In this document: positions 25,410 through 34,691 of the stretch, piece after piece
How the letters are laid out: each line of letters begins with the position of its first letter
Position numbering within the stretch: position 1 is the stretch's first letter
Origin: Aliiglaciecola sp. CAU 1673
GTDB taxonomy: Bacteria > Pseudomonadota > Gammaproteobacteria > Enterobacterales > Alteromonadaceae
Direction of reading: 5' to 3'
Assembly: GCF_029223185.1 (NCBI RefSeq)
Contig: NZ_JARHUG010000010.1
Span: 62,001 to 126,000 of the forward strand
DNA: 64,000 nucleotides
Made by a program: the position numbers and the translations under genes
Notes under the pieces: generated by a model
The model's input: only the letters and a program-made list of their open reading frames with translations
Told to the model about the DNA's origin: nothing
The model's database searches: none

Positions 25410-26726
25410 GTGCAACACTGGTCATTAAAACGTCGCAGTTTTGCTGCCGCCTTATTAGTACTGGTGGTCTTTGTGCCACTAACGGCATTGATTCTGGAAC
25501 AGGCCTTTACCAACAGCCTAAGCCATTCAATGAAAGCGCAACTGCGCTTGCAAAACCTTGGCCTGATTTCGGAGTTCGAAGTCAAAAACGGCGAAATTCA
25601 TATGCCGGAACAGTTGTTTAATGACCGCTTGAACATTCCGGAATCCGGTACCTATGCCTTCATCAGCATGCATTTGCTGCCACTTTGGCAATCGGTTTCC
25701 GCTTTACACTGGCAACCACCGGGTTTAGCGCTGCCCGCGGTGGGAGAGGAACATTTCGATAGGGTCCGGATCAACAGCAAACCCTATTTTGTGTTCAGTT
25801 ATACCGCACAGTTTGAAGATAAAGGCCTGATGTTTCCGGTCAGCTTCCATGTGCTGGAAAGTGCCGAGATCTTCAATCGAGAAGTACAGGATTTTCGCTA
25901 CACCCTGTGGTATTGGCTGGGCATAATCGCTTTGCTGTTGATTGCCTTGTTGATTTTAAGTCTCAATGGCGCCCTCAAGCCCATCGGCAAGTTGGAAACC
26001 CAGGTAGCCGAAGTGCAACAAGGCAGCCAAGGCAGGCTCAGCGGCCATTATCCGCCTGAACTGGAAAAACTCAAAGACAGCCTGAATCATCTGCTGGATT
26101 CTGAACAGCATCAGCGGCAGCGCTATCACAACAGTCTGGGCGATCTGGCCCATAACCTGAAGACACCGCTGGCGGTGCTGAAAAGCCTCGAAGAATTGCC
26201 CTCGTCCGCCAATGAACCCATTGCTCAAATCGAGCATATCATCGGCCGTCAGCTTAAACGTGCAGTGGCCGGCGCTGGCAGTGGCTGGCAGCAGGCTGTG
26301 GCGCTTTCTCCGCTGCTGGAGAAGCTTATTCGTGCAATGACCAAGGTCCATGGTGCAAAACACCTTAAGATTGATCTCACCGATGCACAGGCACTCTCGC
26401 TGCATGCCGATGAAACCGATTTAATGGAGCTTTTTGGCAACTTGCTGGATAACGCCTGTAAAGCCGCCAAAGGCCGGGTGCGTGTAACCCTCAGCCAGCA
26501 ACAAGATCAAAGTCGTATCGAAATTGAAGATGACGGCCCGGGGATCCCGCCCCAAGAGCGACAGCAGATCCTCGCCCGCGGCAAGCGCCTGGACAGCTAC
26601 GAAAGTGGCCAGGGCCTGGGCATGGCCATCGTTTGGGATTTAATTGGCGCCTATCAGGGACAGTTGGATATCCAGGATTCTGATCTGGGCGGCGCACGCA
26701 TTATTGTGCGTTTTTACTCTCGGTAG
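25410..26726 (+). CDS. Sensor histidine kinase, PhoQ-like
   Basis: A 438-residue membrane kinase. Transmembrane helix 1 about 13-32, periplasmic sensor about 33-165, helix 2 about 168-190, HAMP-like linker, DHp helix with the phospho-His in GDLAHNLKTPLAVLK (the PhoQ-type H-box), then the ATPase domain with N box (NLLDNACKAA), G1 (EDDGPGIP) and G2 (GQGLGMAIV). It phosphorylates the regulator encoded just upstream. GTG start. Its 3' end overlaps the convergent AI-2E family gene by 26 bases. Confidence 0.92.
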   Translation: MQHWSLKRRSFAAALLVLVVFVPLTALILEQAFTNSLSHSMKAQLRLQNLGLISEFEVKNGEIHMPEQLFNDRLNIPESGTYAFISMHLLPLWQSVSALHWQPPGLALPAVGEEHFDRVRINSKPYFVFSYTAQFEDKGLMFPVSFHVLESAEIFNREVQDFRYTLWYWLGIIALLLIALLILSLNGALKPIGKLETQVAEVQQGSQGRLSGHYPPELEKLKDSLNHLLDSEQHQRQRYHNSLGDLAHNLKTPLAVLKSLEELPSSANEPIAQIEHIIGRQLKRAVAGAGSGWQQAVALSPLLEKLIRAMTKVHGAKHLKIDLTDAQALSLHADETDLMELFGNLLDNACKAAKGRVRVTLSQQQDQSRIEIEDDGPGIPPQERQQILARGKRLDSYESGQGLGMAIVWDLIGAYQGQLDIQDSDLGGARIIVRFYSR

Positions 26727-27780
26727 CATCCGCTTTGCTGGCGGTCAGCGCACTGAGGCTTTGTTCATCGGACAGCAGCAAAGCAAACCAGCGACCGCCT
26801 TCAGTGGTTTCCAGAGCAATCTTGACGATCATGGTCAAAGGCACAGATAACAACATACCTATCGAACCCAACAGCCACCCCCAGAAAATCAATGACAAGA
26901 ACACCACCAGCGTGGACAAGCCCAAGCCTTTACCCATATAACGGGGCTCAACCATGTTACCCATCACGGTATTGATAAGGATATAACTCAACGCCACTAA
27001 GCCGGCGCTACCGGGCCCTAGCTGAACCAGCGCCAGCAAGGTGGGCGGCACGGCCGCAATGATAGAGCCGATATTCGGGACATAATTAAGCAAAAATGCC
27101 AATGTCGCCCACAGCAGGAAATGTTTTACGCCAATGAAGTAAAGCAATACGCCGGCAAGAATACCTGTGGCCAGGCTCACCACCGTTTTAATCACCAGAT
27201 AGTTTTTTACCGAGCTTAAAAACTTATCAATTTGCTTTATCTTCATCGCCGGATCATCCAAGGCGATATGCACTTTGCGTGGCACCGAGTCGGCTTCAAA
27301 CAACATAAACACCACAGTCAGCAAAATCAGCAGGAAATTGGTCATCACCCCGCCCAGGCTGGACAGCAAATTACTGGCAAGATTCATGGCCAGGCCTGGG
27401 TCCAGATAAGACACCAACTGCTTTCTGTCTATATGAATATTCAGATTGGCCAATTGGCCGGCTAACCAGCTGAATTCCTCGGTCAGTTGCTGTTTGTATT
27501 TGGGCAAATCGCGGGAAAATTCATTCATGGATTGGCCCACAAGCCCGGCCAGCATAAATCCAAAAATCACGATTAGCAGTATTACTAACATCACGGCCAG
27601 CCAACGGGGCACTTTGTAACGTCCGGCCCAATTCACCAGCGGGTTACAGGCCATGGCAATAAAGATGGACAACAGAAAGGGGACGACAACACTGCTGGCC
27701 GCTTTGACGCCGGCCAGAATAACGACCAGAGAGGCCATGATCAGCAACACTTTGGCCGAGGAGGAAGATTTAATTTCCAT
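26701..27780 (-). CDS. AI-2E family transporter (PerM/TqsA type)
   Basis: A 359-residue inner-membrane protein with about eight helices and a periplasmic/cytosolic segment about 130-180 (RDLPKYKQQLTEEFSWLAGQ). The LNYVPNIGSIIAAVPPTLLALVQLG motif and PRYMGKGLGLSTLVVFLSLIFWGWLLG stretch define the family, whose members export AI-2 or act as Na+/H+ antiporters or efflux-type permeases; the substrate here cannot be told. Start set at the ATG at 27780; no good RBS is visible for either that or the upstream ATG (27837). Converges with and overlaps the kinase gene. Confidence 0.85.
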   Translation of the reverse strand: MEIKSSSSAKVLLIMASLVVILAGVKAASSVVVPFLLSIFIAMACNPLVNWAGRYKVPRWLAVMLVILLIVIFGFMLAGLVGQSMNEFSRDLPKYKQQLTEEFSWLAGQLANLNIHIDRKQLVSYLDPGLAMNLASNLLSSLGGVMTNFLLILLTVVFMLFEADSVPRKVHIALDDPAMKIKQIDKFLSSVKNYLVIKTVVSLATGILAGVLLYFIGVKHFLLWATLAFLLNYVPNIGSIIAAVPPTLLALVQLGPGSAGLVALSYILINTVMGNMVEPRYMGKGLGLSTLVVFLSLIFWGWLLGSIGMLLSVPLTMIVKIALETTEGGRWFALLLSDEQSLSALTASKADATESKNAQ

Positions 27781-27865
27781 GTATTGAATATATCCGTCAC
27801 GTTGTTGTGGCAAAATTAACAGAAAACCGTAATCCATAAAATCAGAGACTTAGGATCTTTTTTTG

Positions 27866-28231
27866 ATGAAACTTAATCCCGCCACCATCAGAGTTAAAAA
27901 TTTGCGCCTGCGCACTTACATCGGTATCAAACAAGAAGAAATCGATAACAAGCAGGATGTAGTGATCAACGTCACTATCCGCTACCTGGCTGAACAAGCA
28001 ACCAATTCTGACGAAATGCAGGATGCCCTCAACTATCGCACTATCACCAAGCGCATCATTCAATTGGTGGAAAACAACCGATTTTCACTGTTGGAAAAAC
28101 TCACCTCCGATGTGCTGGCTATAGCCTCAGAGCACCCCTGGGTGATCTTTGCCGAGGCAGAAGTCGATAAGCCTCATGCCTTACGCTTTGCTGATTCCGT
28201 TTCCCTGTGCTTATCTTGTACTAAAGAATAA
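27866..28231 (+). CDS. folX: Dihydroneopterin triphosphate 2'-epimerase FolX
   Basis: A 121-residue enzyme of the dihydroneopterin aldolase fold. It follows E. coli FolX along its length: [53 protein letters not shown] and the pterin-anchoring Glu in [12 protein letters not shown]. It epimerises dihydroneopterin triphosphate at C2'. ATG preferred at 27866; a TTG three bases earlier is in frame. The yfcH-like epimerase gene follows 19 bases after its stop, as folX and yfcH are also neighbours in enterobacteria. Confidence 0.94.
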   Translation: MKLNPATIRVKNLRLRTYIGIKQEEIDNKQDVVINVTIRYLAEQATNSDEMQDALNYRTITKRIIQLVENNRFSLLEKLTSDVLAIASEHPWVIFAEAEVDKPHALRFADSVSLCLSCTKE

Positions 28232-28250
28232 CAAGGTATTACGGGCACTT

Positions 28251-29150
28251 ATGCGCATATTCATGACAGGTGGTACCGGGCTTATCGGCACCAAATTGCT
28301 GACCCGCTTTCCGGAGAATCACCGCGTCACCGTGCTGACCCGCAATCTGGCCGAAGCTGAGATGGCCATGGGCAGAAGAGCCCACTGGATATCCTCGCTC
28401 AAGGGCCTGGAAAACCTCAATGGTTTTGACGCGGTTATCAATCTGGCGGGCGAACCCATTGCCGATAAACGCTGGACAGCGGCCCAAAAGCAAGAGATAT
28501 GCGAAAGCCGCTGGAATATTACTCAACGATTGGTTGATCTTATCCAGGCCAGTGAGCAGCCACCCAAAGTCTTTTTGAGCGGTTCCGCCATCGGTTATTA
28601 TGGCCGTCAGGGAGAGGACTTTATTACCGAATACCATGAGCGTTGTCATAATGAATTCAGTCATAGTCTGTGTGCAAAGTGGGAAGATATCGCCATGCGT
28701 GCGAGCAGCGACAAAACCAGGGTATGTACATTACGCACCGGTATTGTGCTGTCCAGAAAGGGCGGTGCGCTACAGAAGATGATCCCACCTTTCAAACTGG
28801 GGTTGGGTGGTCCAATTGGTGATGGTCAGCAATATATGTCGTGGATCCATATTAATGACATGGTCTCGGCCATCAGCTTTCTGCTCGATAACCCGGAAAC
28901 CCAGGGGCCTTACAACCTGACCGCGCCCAATCCGGTGACCAACAACGAATTCAGTCAAACCCTGGCAAAAACCCTGCACCGCCCCTGTATATTCAGAGTA
29001 CCGGCAGCGGCCATGAAGCTGATGCTTGGTGAGCTGTCAGATTTGTTGTTGTACGGACAACGGGTGCTACCAAAGCGCCTGGAAGATGCCGGTTTTCATT
29101 TTCAATTTCAGCAACTTCCAGACGCCCTGCACAATCTTCTAAGGGAATAG
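28251..29150 (+). CDS. yfcH: TIGR01777-type NAD(P)-dependent epimerase (YfcH)
   Basis: A 299-residue Rossmann-fold protein of the extended SDR superfamily. The nucleotide loop is [12 protein letters not shown] at the N-terminus; the family-specific [22 protein letters not shown] (catalytic-type Tyr) and [22 protein letters not shown] segments are all present, with a C-terminal substrate-binding tail ([16 protein letters not shown]). The substrate is unknown for the family. Start chosen at the ATG at 28251, where the Rossmann fold begins; upstream codons overlap folX. Confidence 0.92.
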   Translation: MRIFMTGGTGLIGTKLLTRFPENHRVTVLTRNLAEAEMAMGRRAHWISSLKGLENLNGFDAVINLAGEPIADKRWTAAQKQEICESRWNITQRLVDLIQASEQPPKVFLSGSAIGYYGRQGEDFITEYHERCHNEFSHSLCAKWEDIAMRASSDKTRVCTLRTGIVLSRKGGALQKMIPPFKLGLGGPIGDGQQYMSWIHINDMVSAISFLLDNPETQGPYNLTAPNPVTNNEFSQTLAKTLHRPCIFRVPAAAMKLMLGELSDLLLYGQRVLPKRLEDAGFHFQFQQLPDALHNLLRE

Positions 29151-29160
29151 CCGAGCAGCG

Positions 29161-31707
29161 TCAGGCCAGTCGACGCAATAGCTGCCCCGTATTCAAGGAT
29201 AACAACCGCCAGCAACTGAGTGCGCCCAACACGCCCACCAGCAGCGCGCCGCAGACTGGCGCCAGCCACCAGTATTGCAGATGCCAATTGGCTTCCATGT
29301 TAAAAACTTGGGTTTGCAAGCCATACAAGGCCAGTTCATTGGTCATCGCCGCCATCACACCTGACACCGAACCAATGATAATGAACTCGAGGATCACGCT
29401 AAGCCGGATAAGCCGTCCTTTGGCGCCAAGAGTACGCAGGATGGCCAATTCCTGTTGACGCTCTTCCATGCTTGATTGCACTTGCGCGACCAGCACCAAG
29501 GCACCTGCGCACAGCACCAGCACCAAAATAAACTCCACCGCCATGGAAACCTGACTAACGATACTGCGAAGCTGATTGATACGGGCATCCACATCAAACA
29601 GGCTGACCGTTGGAAACGGCGCCATCAGCTCAGCCAACGCCGACTTCCTTTCGCTGTCTAAATGGAAACTGGTGATATAGGTCGGCGAAAAGGCTTGCAT
29701 CGCCTCTGGCTCCAGCACAAAGAAGAAATTGGGCTGCATGGTTTGCCAGTTGACCTCGCGCAGACTGGTCACCACAGCCTCCACCACTTCACTGCCAATA
29801 TTAAAACTGAGCTTGTCACCGAGCTTTATGCCAAGCCTCTCAGCAACCCTGGCCTCGACCGACACCCGCCAAAACTCGGCTTTATCTTCCTCACCATGCC
29901 ATTTGCCTGCCACTACATGGTTTTCATGCTGCAGACTATTGCTCCAGGTTAAATTGGCTTCCCGGCCCAAGCCCTGGCGTCCACGATCCTGCCGTTCTTC
30001 CTGCTCCGACTCTTTGCTCATAGCGGTGCGAACCGTTTCATCGTTAATGGCCGCGAAGCGCCCTCTGATCACCGGATAGAAAGTTTCGACCTCTACCCCC
30101 TGCTCTTCAAAGTGCTTGGCTAAAACCGGCAATTGGGTCTCGGTGATATTGATCATAAAGTAATTAGGGGTGCCCACTGGCAACTGCTCCTGCCATTGTT
30201 TGACCATGTCGTTACGCATGACCAGCACAATCAACAGCAGTAAGATGGTCACCGCAAAGCTGATCAGTTGCACCGAATTGTCCATGGCACGCCGTTTAAT
30301 TCGGGCCCAGGCCAACTGCCATGCACCCATGCGCCCTTCCCCCAAGCGCTTACCTAAGGCAATTAAACCCATGGTCACCAGCATCAGCACGGTGACCAGC
30401 ACCAAACCGGTGCCTAATAAAATCAGGCTTATTAACAAATCGCCGCTATAGGCCCACATCAGGGCAAAAATGGCGCTACCGGCAGCCAAAAATTGGATCA
30501 GCCTGGATTGCACACTGGCGTCCAGGTCGCGACGTAACACCCTAAGTGGCGGCACAGAGAACAGCTTTATCAACGGATAAAGTGAAAACAACATGGCACA
30601 GATCACACCGGTAAATACCGCTACGGCAAAAGGTCGCCAATGCCAGGCATCCAGGGCAATAGGCACTTTTGCAGCAATAGCCAGCCCAATCAGATGCTGA
30701 ATAACGAAGCCCGCCAACGAACCCAGCACAATGCCAAGCACCGTAATAAACAGCACTTGCAATAGGTAAATCCGCCTCACCAAGGTGCCACTGGCCCCCA
30801 GGGTTTTCATAATGGCAACGGGATCGTAGTGACGTTTGCTGTAGCGCTGCGCGGCCACCGCAATGGATACGGATGCCAGTACTATGGCTAATAAGCTGGC
30901 CAGCAAGAAGTAGCGCTCTGCACGGTTGACGGCACGACCTAACGGCGACTCGTCGTCTTTTACCGAGCGCCAGTAATGCAACTCTCTATCAAGCCGTGGC
31001 TCAAGCCACTGATAATATTGGTCTAGTGCGCTATCGTCACCACTTAACATCAGATCATAATCGGTACGGCTGCCTGGCCCGGTGATACCAGTTTGGGCCA
31101 GTTCAGAAAGTGGCATCAATACCTGGGGCTCACCGCCAAACACATTAAAACCACCGTCAGGCAGTTCGATAATCACGCCACTGGCCACAAAAATGCTATC
31201 GCCGATTTCAACCTTATCGCCAAGGCTAACCCCTAGCACCTGATAAAGCCGTGAGGCCATCCACACCTGCCCGGCTTGTGGCGAATCAGAGGTGGCAAAG
31301 GCCTCACCAAAGGGGGTATCCGAGAGCTTGATCTTGCCTTTTAGCGGATAGGCATTATCCACCGCTCGGACATCGGCGAGCATCATCTTGTCGCCAGCGA
31401 ACACCATGGAGCGCATCTGCACCCGCATAGCTGTCTGCAGGCCCATCTCATTGGCTTTTGCTCGCCACTCCTGAGGTACCGGACTGTCGCTACCCAATAA
31501 CCGATCTGCTGCCAAAAACTCAGAAGAGCGCTCGGTCAGCGCTGACTGCAATCTTTCGCTAAACAGCGACAATGACAACACCGACGCTACCGACAACACG
31601 ATCGCAAGCAGGATAATAGTCAGCTCACCGCGCCGGGCTTCATGGCGAAACAGCCGCCATGCCAAGTTCATTCCCCACCCTTGTGATGGCTTGGCATTAG
31701 ACGACAT
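29161..31707 (-). CDS. ybbP: FtsX-like ABC permease (YbbP)
   Basis: An 848-residue inner-membrane permease with two FtsX-type modules: helices near residues 38-60, a large periplasmic domain, a helix group about 255-480, and a C-terminal FtsX domain about 720-840 (LAILRTLGAKGRLIRLSVILEF). It pairs with the YbbA-like ATPase encoded just upstream (overlap of 11 bases), and the pair lies beside tesA as in E. coli. The system belongs to the MacB/LolCDE type of mechanotransmission ABC complexes acting on periplasmic lipids or lipoproteins; the cargo is unknown. Start set at the ATG at 31707; 31671 (MNLAWRLFRHE) is an alternative. Confidence 0.88.
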   Translation of the reverse strand: MSSNAKPSQGWGMNLAWRLFRHEARRGELTIILLAIVLSVASVLSLSLFSERLQSALTERSSEFLAADRLLGSDSPVPQEWRAKANEMGLQTAMRVQMRSMVFAGDKMMLADVRAVDNAYPLKGKIKLSDTPFGEAFATSDSPQAGQVWMASRLYQVLGVSLGDKVEIGDSIFVASGVIIELPDGGFNVFGGEPQVLMPLSELAQTGITGPGSRTDYDLMLSGDDSALDQYYQWLEPRLDRELHYWRSVKDDESPLGRAVNRAERYFLLASLLAIVLASVSIAVAAQRYSKRHYDPVAIMKTLGASGTLVRRIYLLQVLFITVLGIVLGSLAGFVIQHLIGLAIAAKVPIALDAWHWRPFAVAVFTGVICAMLFSLYPLIKLFSVPPLRVLRRDLDASVQSRLIQFLAAGSAIFALMWAYSGDLLISLILLGTGLVLVTVLMLVTMGLIALGKRLGEGRMGAWQLAWARIKRRAMDNSVQLISFAVTILLLLIVLVMRNDMVKQWQEQLPVGTPNYFMINITETQLPVLAKHFEEQGVEVETFYPVIRGRFAAINDETVRTAMSKESEQEERQDRGRQGLGREANLTWSNSLQHENHVVAGKWHGEEDKAEFWRVSVEARVAERLGIKLGDKLSFNIGSEVVEAVVTSLREVNWQTMQPNFFFVLEPEAMQAFSPTYITSFHLDSERKSALAELMAPFPTVSLFDVDARINQLRSIVSQVSMAVEFILVLVLCAGALVLVAQVQSSMEERQQELAILRTLGAKGRLIRLSVILEFIIIGSVSGVMAAMTNELALYGLQTQVFNMEANWHLQYWWLAPVCGALLVGVLGALSCWRLLSLNTGQLLRRLA

Positions 31708-32392
31708 GACGTTGCTCCACAGCGGATTCTTGCACCGCACTCAATCGGCCACCGCTCATATTCAGCTGACGATCACAATGGGCAGCCAACTGGCGATCGT
31801 GGGTTACCAGTATCAAGGTGGTGCCGGCTTCTTTGTTGAGGTTAAACAGCAACTTTTCTACTTTTTCACCATTGGCAGCATCCAGATTGCCGGTGGGCTC
31901 GTCGGCAAAGAGGATCTTGGGACGGGTGATAAAGGCTCTGGCAATGGCCACACGCTGCTGCTCTCCCCCGCTGAGTTGATTTGGGTAGTGTTTGGCACGG
32001 TGACTCAGTCCCACTTGCTCAAGAGCTTCCTGTGCACGGGCTTTGGCATCCGATAGCCCCGCAATTTCGGCTGGCAGCATAATATTTTCCAGAGCGGTCA
32101 GGCTCTGCACCAACATAAAGCTCTGGAAAATAAAACCGACTTTCTCACCGCGCAATCCTGCACGCTCTTCTTCATCCAACTCATGCAAGGGCTGGCCATC
32201 GAGAAAGATCTCACCACTGCTAACCTGGTCAAGTCCTGCTAACAAACCCAGCAGGGTTGATTTTCCGGAGCCTGACGCACCGACGATGGCAACAGACTCA
32301 CCCTGCTTGACATCAAAACTGATAGACTCAAGGATCTGAAGCTTACCTTCAGAGGTATTTACTACTTTAGTGATGTCTCGGGTTTTAATCAT
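31697..32392 (-). CDS. ybbA: ABC transporter ATPase (YbbA)
   Basis: A 231-residue ATPase with Walker A (GASGSGKST), signature ([15 protein letters not shown]), Walker B ([12 protein letters not shown]) and switch His (LVTHD). It belongs to the LolD/MacB/YbbA group and powers the YbbP permease encoded next. Start set at the ATG at 32392 (MIKTRDITKVV); a second in-frame ATG at 32413 lies inside a short direct repeat. Divergent from tesA, with only 31 bases between start codons. Confidence 0.9.
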   Translation of the reverse strand: MIKTRDITKVVNTSEGKLQILESISFDVKQGESVAIVGASGSGKSTLLGLLAGLDQVSSGEIFLDGQPLHELDEEERAGLRGEKVGFIFQSFMLVQSLTALENIMLPAEIAGLSDAKARAQEALEQVGLSHRAKHYPNQLSGGEQQRVAIARAFITRPKILFADEPTGNLDAANGEKVEKLLFNLNKEAGTTLILVTHDRQLAAHCDRQLNMSGGRLSAVQESAVEQRHVV

Positions 32393-32426
32393 AGTGTTAG
32401 AGGTCAATTTCATAGTGTTCAGAATG
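32390..32426. promoter_or_regulatory. Very short divergent region with 9-base direct repeat
   Basis: CATAGTGTT occurs twice (32390 and 32411) between the divergent ybbA and tesA starts. The promoters of both genes must lie inside each other's coding sequence or in this 31-base gap. The repeat may simply reflect duplication around the ATG codons (CAT on the plus strand). Confidence 0.4.
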
Positions 32427-33035
32427 CTAAAGGTTATCTTTGTTCTTTTCTTATGTTTACCCTTTTCGGATCAACTTCGTGCAGAACAAATCAAATTATT
32501 GGTGCTGGGTGACAGCCTAAGCGCAGCCTATGGCCTTAAGCAAGAGGAGGGCTGGGTGAACTTGTTACAAGATGCTTTACAAGACAAAGGAGTCAGTATT
32601 ATCAATGCTGCCGTGAGTGGTGAGACCACCGATGGCGGCCTGGCCCGCCTGCCGCGGTTACTGGAGCAACATCAACCCACTCACCTGTTAATTGAACTTG
32701 GCGGTAACGACGGATTGCGGGGCTATCCCATCGACAAGCTTAAAGCCAATATTGGCAAAATGATTGAGTTAGCAAAGGCGCAAGAGGTGTCTGTTATCTT
32801 ACAAAAGATGCAGATCCCCACCAATTTCGGCAAACGGTACACCAGTATGTTCACATACAGTTACGAGGAATTGGCAGAGCAATATGAGGTTGCACTGATC
32901 CCTTTCTTACTCAAAGAAGTGGCACTGGACCCCTCTTTGATGATGAGGGATGGCATCCATCCCAGCATAGAGGCACAACCTCAGATCGCCGAATTTATGC
33001 AGCGCCAGTTGGAGCCACTGTTACTGGCCCCTTAA
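32424..33035 (+). CDS. tesA: Periplasmic thioesterase/lysophospholipase TesA
   Basis: A 203-residue SGNH hydrolase with signal peptide (about residues 1-20, ending QLRA). Blocks: VLGDSLSAAYGL (nucleophile Ser), VSGETTDGG (oxyanion Gly), ELGGNDGL (oxyanion Asn) and MMRDGIHPSIEAQ (catalytic Asp and His). Like E. coli TesA it should be a broad periplasmic acyl-CoA thioesterase, arylesterase and lysophospholipase. Start placed at the ATG at 32424, where the signal peptide begins. Divergent from ybbA. Confidence 0.95.
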   Translation: MLKVIFVLFLCLPFSDQLRAEQIKLLVLGDSLSAAYGLKQEEGWVNLLQDALQDKGVSIINAAVSGETTDGGLARLPRLLEQHQPTHLLIELGGNDGLRGYPIDKLKANIGKMIELAKAQEVSVILQKMQIPTNFGKRYTSMFTYSYEELAEQYEVALIPFLLKEVALDPSLMMRDGIHPSIEAQPQIAEFMQRQLEPLLLAP

Positions 33036-33121
33036 TTCAATTTTTGTGAAAGGATGGCCCTGGCTTTGTGGTCTACACTATACATCCCAGGGTCAACGAC
33101 TTATCGTACTGAGGTATCACC

Positions 33122-33361
33122 ATGGCAATTGAGTCAGTTTCGGGCGGATTTCAACCCCCAGTCCCCTCACCCACAGGCCAACAGCGCCCAGAGCCCCAGC
33201 AGCAGGTGCAGGCCCAGGAGCAGCAACCTCAGCAAAGGGTGGAAGCCGCACCCCGTCCAGAGGTCAATCAGGCGGAGCAGCGCCAGCTAGAAAACGAAGC
33301 CAGGCGTGAGCAGCCCGACCCAAACCAGCGCACCGGCACCATTATTAATACCCAAGCCTGA
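33122..33361 (+). CDS. Small Pro/Gln-rich disordered protein
   Basis: A 79-residue protein almost wholly composed of Pro, Gln, Glu, Arg and Ala (PQQQVQAQEQQPQQRVE), with no hydrophobic core, signal or known domain, so intrinsically disordered. A short conserved-looking head (MAIESVSGGFQPP) and tail (TGTIINTQA) frame the low-complexity centre, as in small orphan proteins of Alteromonadales. Ends 24 bases before a strong terminator, with its own ATG 87 bases after tesA, which supports it being a real gene. Function unknown. Confidence 0.6.
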   Translation: MAIESVSGGFQPPVPSPTGQQRPEPQQQVQAQEQQPQQRVEAAPRPEVNQAEQRQLENEARREQPDPNQRTGTIINTQA

Positions 33362-33384
33362 AAAACATTACTCCTGCAAAAAAC

Positions 33385-33415
33385 AAAGGCAGCCTGAGCT
33401 GCCTTTATTGTTTTT
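33385..33415. terminator. Bidirectional intrinsic terminator
   Basis: AAAGGCAGC and GCTGCCTTT form a perfect 9-bp hairpin (33385-33406) with T-rich sequence (ATTGTTTTT) after it on the plus strand and TTTGTTTTTTG on the minus strand. It separates the small plus-strand protein gene from the converging amidohydrolase operon and can serve both. Confidence 0.9.
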
Positions 33416-33425
33416 GGTTTGCACC

Positions 33426-34691
33426 TCAGGGCCTGACGTAACCCATGGGTTTATCCTGTTTCAAGCTCAGGTAGCGATCACGTAGCTTGGTTTGACGAGA
33501 ATCCATATTGACTTGCTCGCCGTTAATAATAACCACCAAAGGGGCTTCCATGACTTCCAGCGGATCGCCAGACCATATCACCACATCCGCCACCTTACCC
33601 TGCTCCAAACTGCCATAATCGGCGTCGATGCCATAGATCTTGGCCACATTCAGACTAAGAGCGGAGAGACCGTCCAACCAGGACATGCCATTGGCTACCG
33701 CATTACCTGCATGCTGGGTCGCCAAGCGGATATTGTGGGTATTGATACCGATGGCCACCAATACCCCAGCGTTGTCGAGCCTGCCGGCATTGGCTTGGGT
33801 CGCGCCCAATTGGTCAAAGCTGTAAGGCAGATTGGATTCAGGATCGAGGATCACCGGAATATTGGCCTCTGCCAATTCCGAGGCGACCCGCCAGCCTTCT
33901 ATCGCGCCAAGCAAGACCATTTTCAGGGCCGGATGGCGCTGCTTTAAGGCAATCAATTGCCGGATATCGGCAGCGCGGTTAGCACGCACCACCAGCGGCA
34001 TTTGTCCGGCCACAACAGGTATCAGGGCATTCACGTCAGCTCTGGATAAGGTGCCATAAAACTCATCGGAAACACCCAGCGGTTTACCTTTTAAAGAGGC
34101 CGCTTCTTCAAAGGCTGCCTCCAGTTCTGGCCAAATGACAGCACGGCTGCCCCCCAGGGCTTCTACGCTACTGTTATCAAGTGCCAGACTCATGAAGGCC
34201 TTAGCTTTGACTACAGGCTGCTCGCCGGCCAAACGAATAATCGCGCCGCGGCCCTGAAACAAGGTACCGGTATCGAGCATCGCACTGGCGGCCAGGGTAA
34301 AGCCTTCGATGCGACTGATGGCAAAAAGACTGCTATCCGGATTGATCGCATAGGAAACATCGAATGCGGCCCCTAATCCTTCATAGTCTTCACGCTCAAA
34401 CTCTGCATCAACAGGACCAGCTGAGGATTCCACTTCAACCAGGCCCAACGCGGTATAGGCACCAATCAGACCAGGGGTTACAATCTTACCCTTGGCATCA
34501 ATAACGCGGTAACCGCTTGGTACTTCGTTACCGCTCTTCACCGATTCAATGCGGCCGTCTTTGATCAAAATGGTGGCTTCCTGCAGACTGCCCTGAGCAG
34601 ACAAGGTATGGGTATAGCCCCCCACCACCGCCAGGTTCTCGGCTTGCACAGCGAAGGAAAACAGACCGGCCAATAACATCAGCTTTTTCAT
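33426..34691 (-). CDS. Exported amidohydrolase-like protein lacking the HxH metal motif
   Basis: A 421-residue protein with signal peptide (MKKLMLLAGLFSFAVQA). The fold is amidohydrolase-like: N-terminal beta strands, GKIVTPGLIGAYTALGLVE where HxH is expected, and C-terminal LSLNVAKIYGIDADYGSLEQGKVADVVIWSGDPLE. At the site of the first metal motif it reads AYT instead of HxH, so a normal binuclear centre is unlikely. It overlaps the second amidohydrolase gene by four bases. It may be a pseudo-enzyme partner or subunit of that enzyme; the substrate is unknown. Confidence 0.85.
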   Translation of the reverse strand: MKKLMLLAGLFSFAVQAENLAVVGGYTHTLSAQGSLQEATILIKDGRIESVKSGNEVPSGYRVIDAKGKIVTPGLIGAYTALGLVEVESSAGPVDAEFEREDYEGLGAAFDVSYAINPDSSLFAISRIEGFTLAASAMLDTGTLFQGRGAIIRLAGEQPVVKAKAFMSLALDNSSVEALGGSRAVIWPELEAAFEEAASLKGKPLGVSDEFYGTLSRADVNALIPVVAGQMPLVVRANRAADIRQLIALKQRHPALKMVLLGAIEGWRVASELAEANIPVILDPESNLPYSFDQLGATQANAGRLDNAGVLVAIGINTHNIRLATQHAGNAVANGMSWLDGLSALSLNVAKIYGIDADYGSLEQGKVADVVIWSGDPLEVMEAPLVVIINGEQVNMDSRQTKLRDRYLSLKQDKPMGYVRP

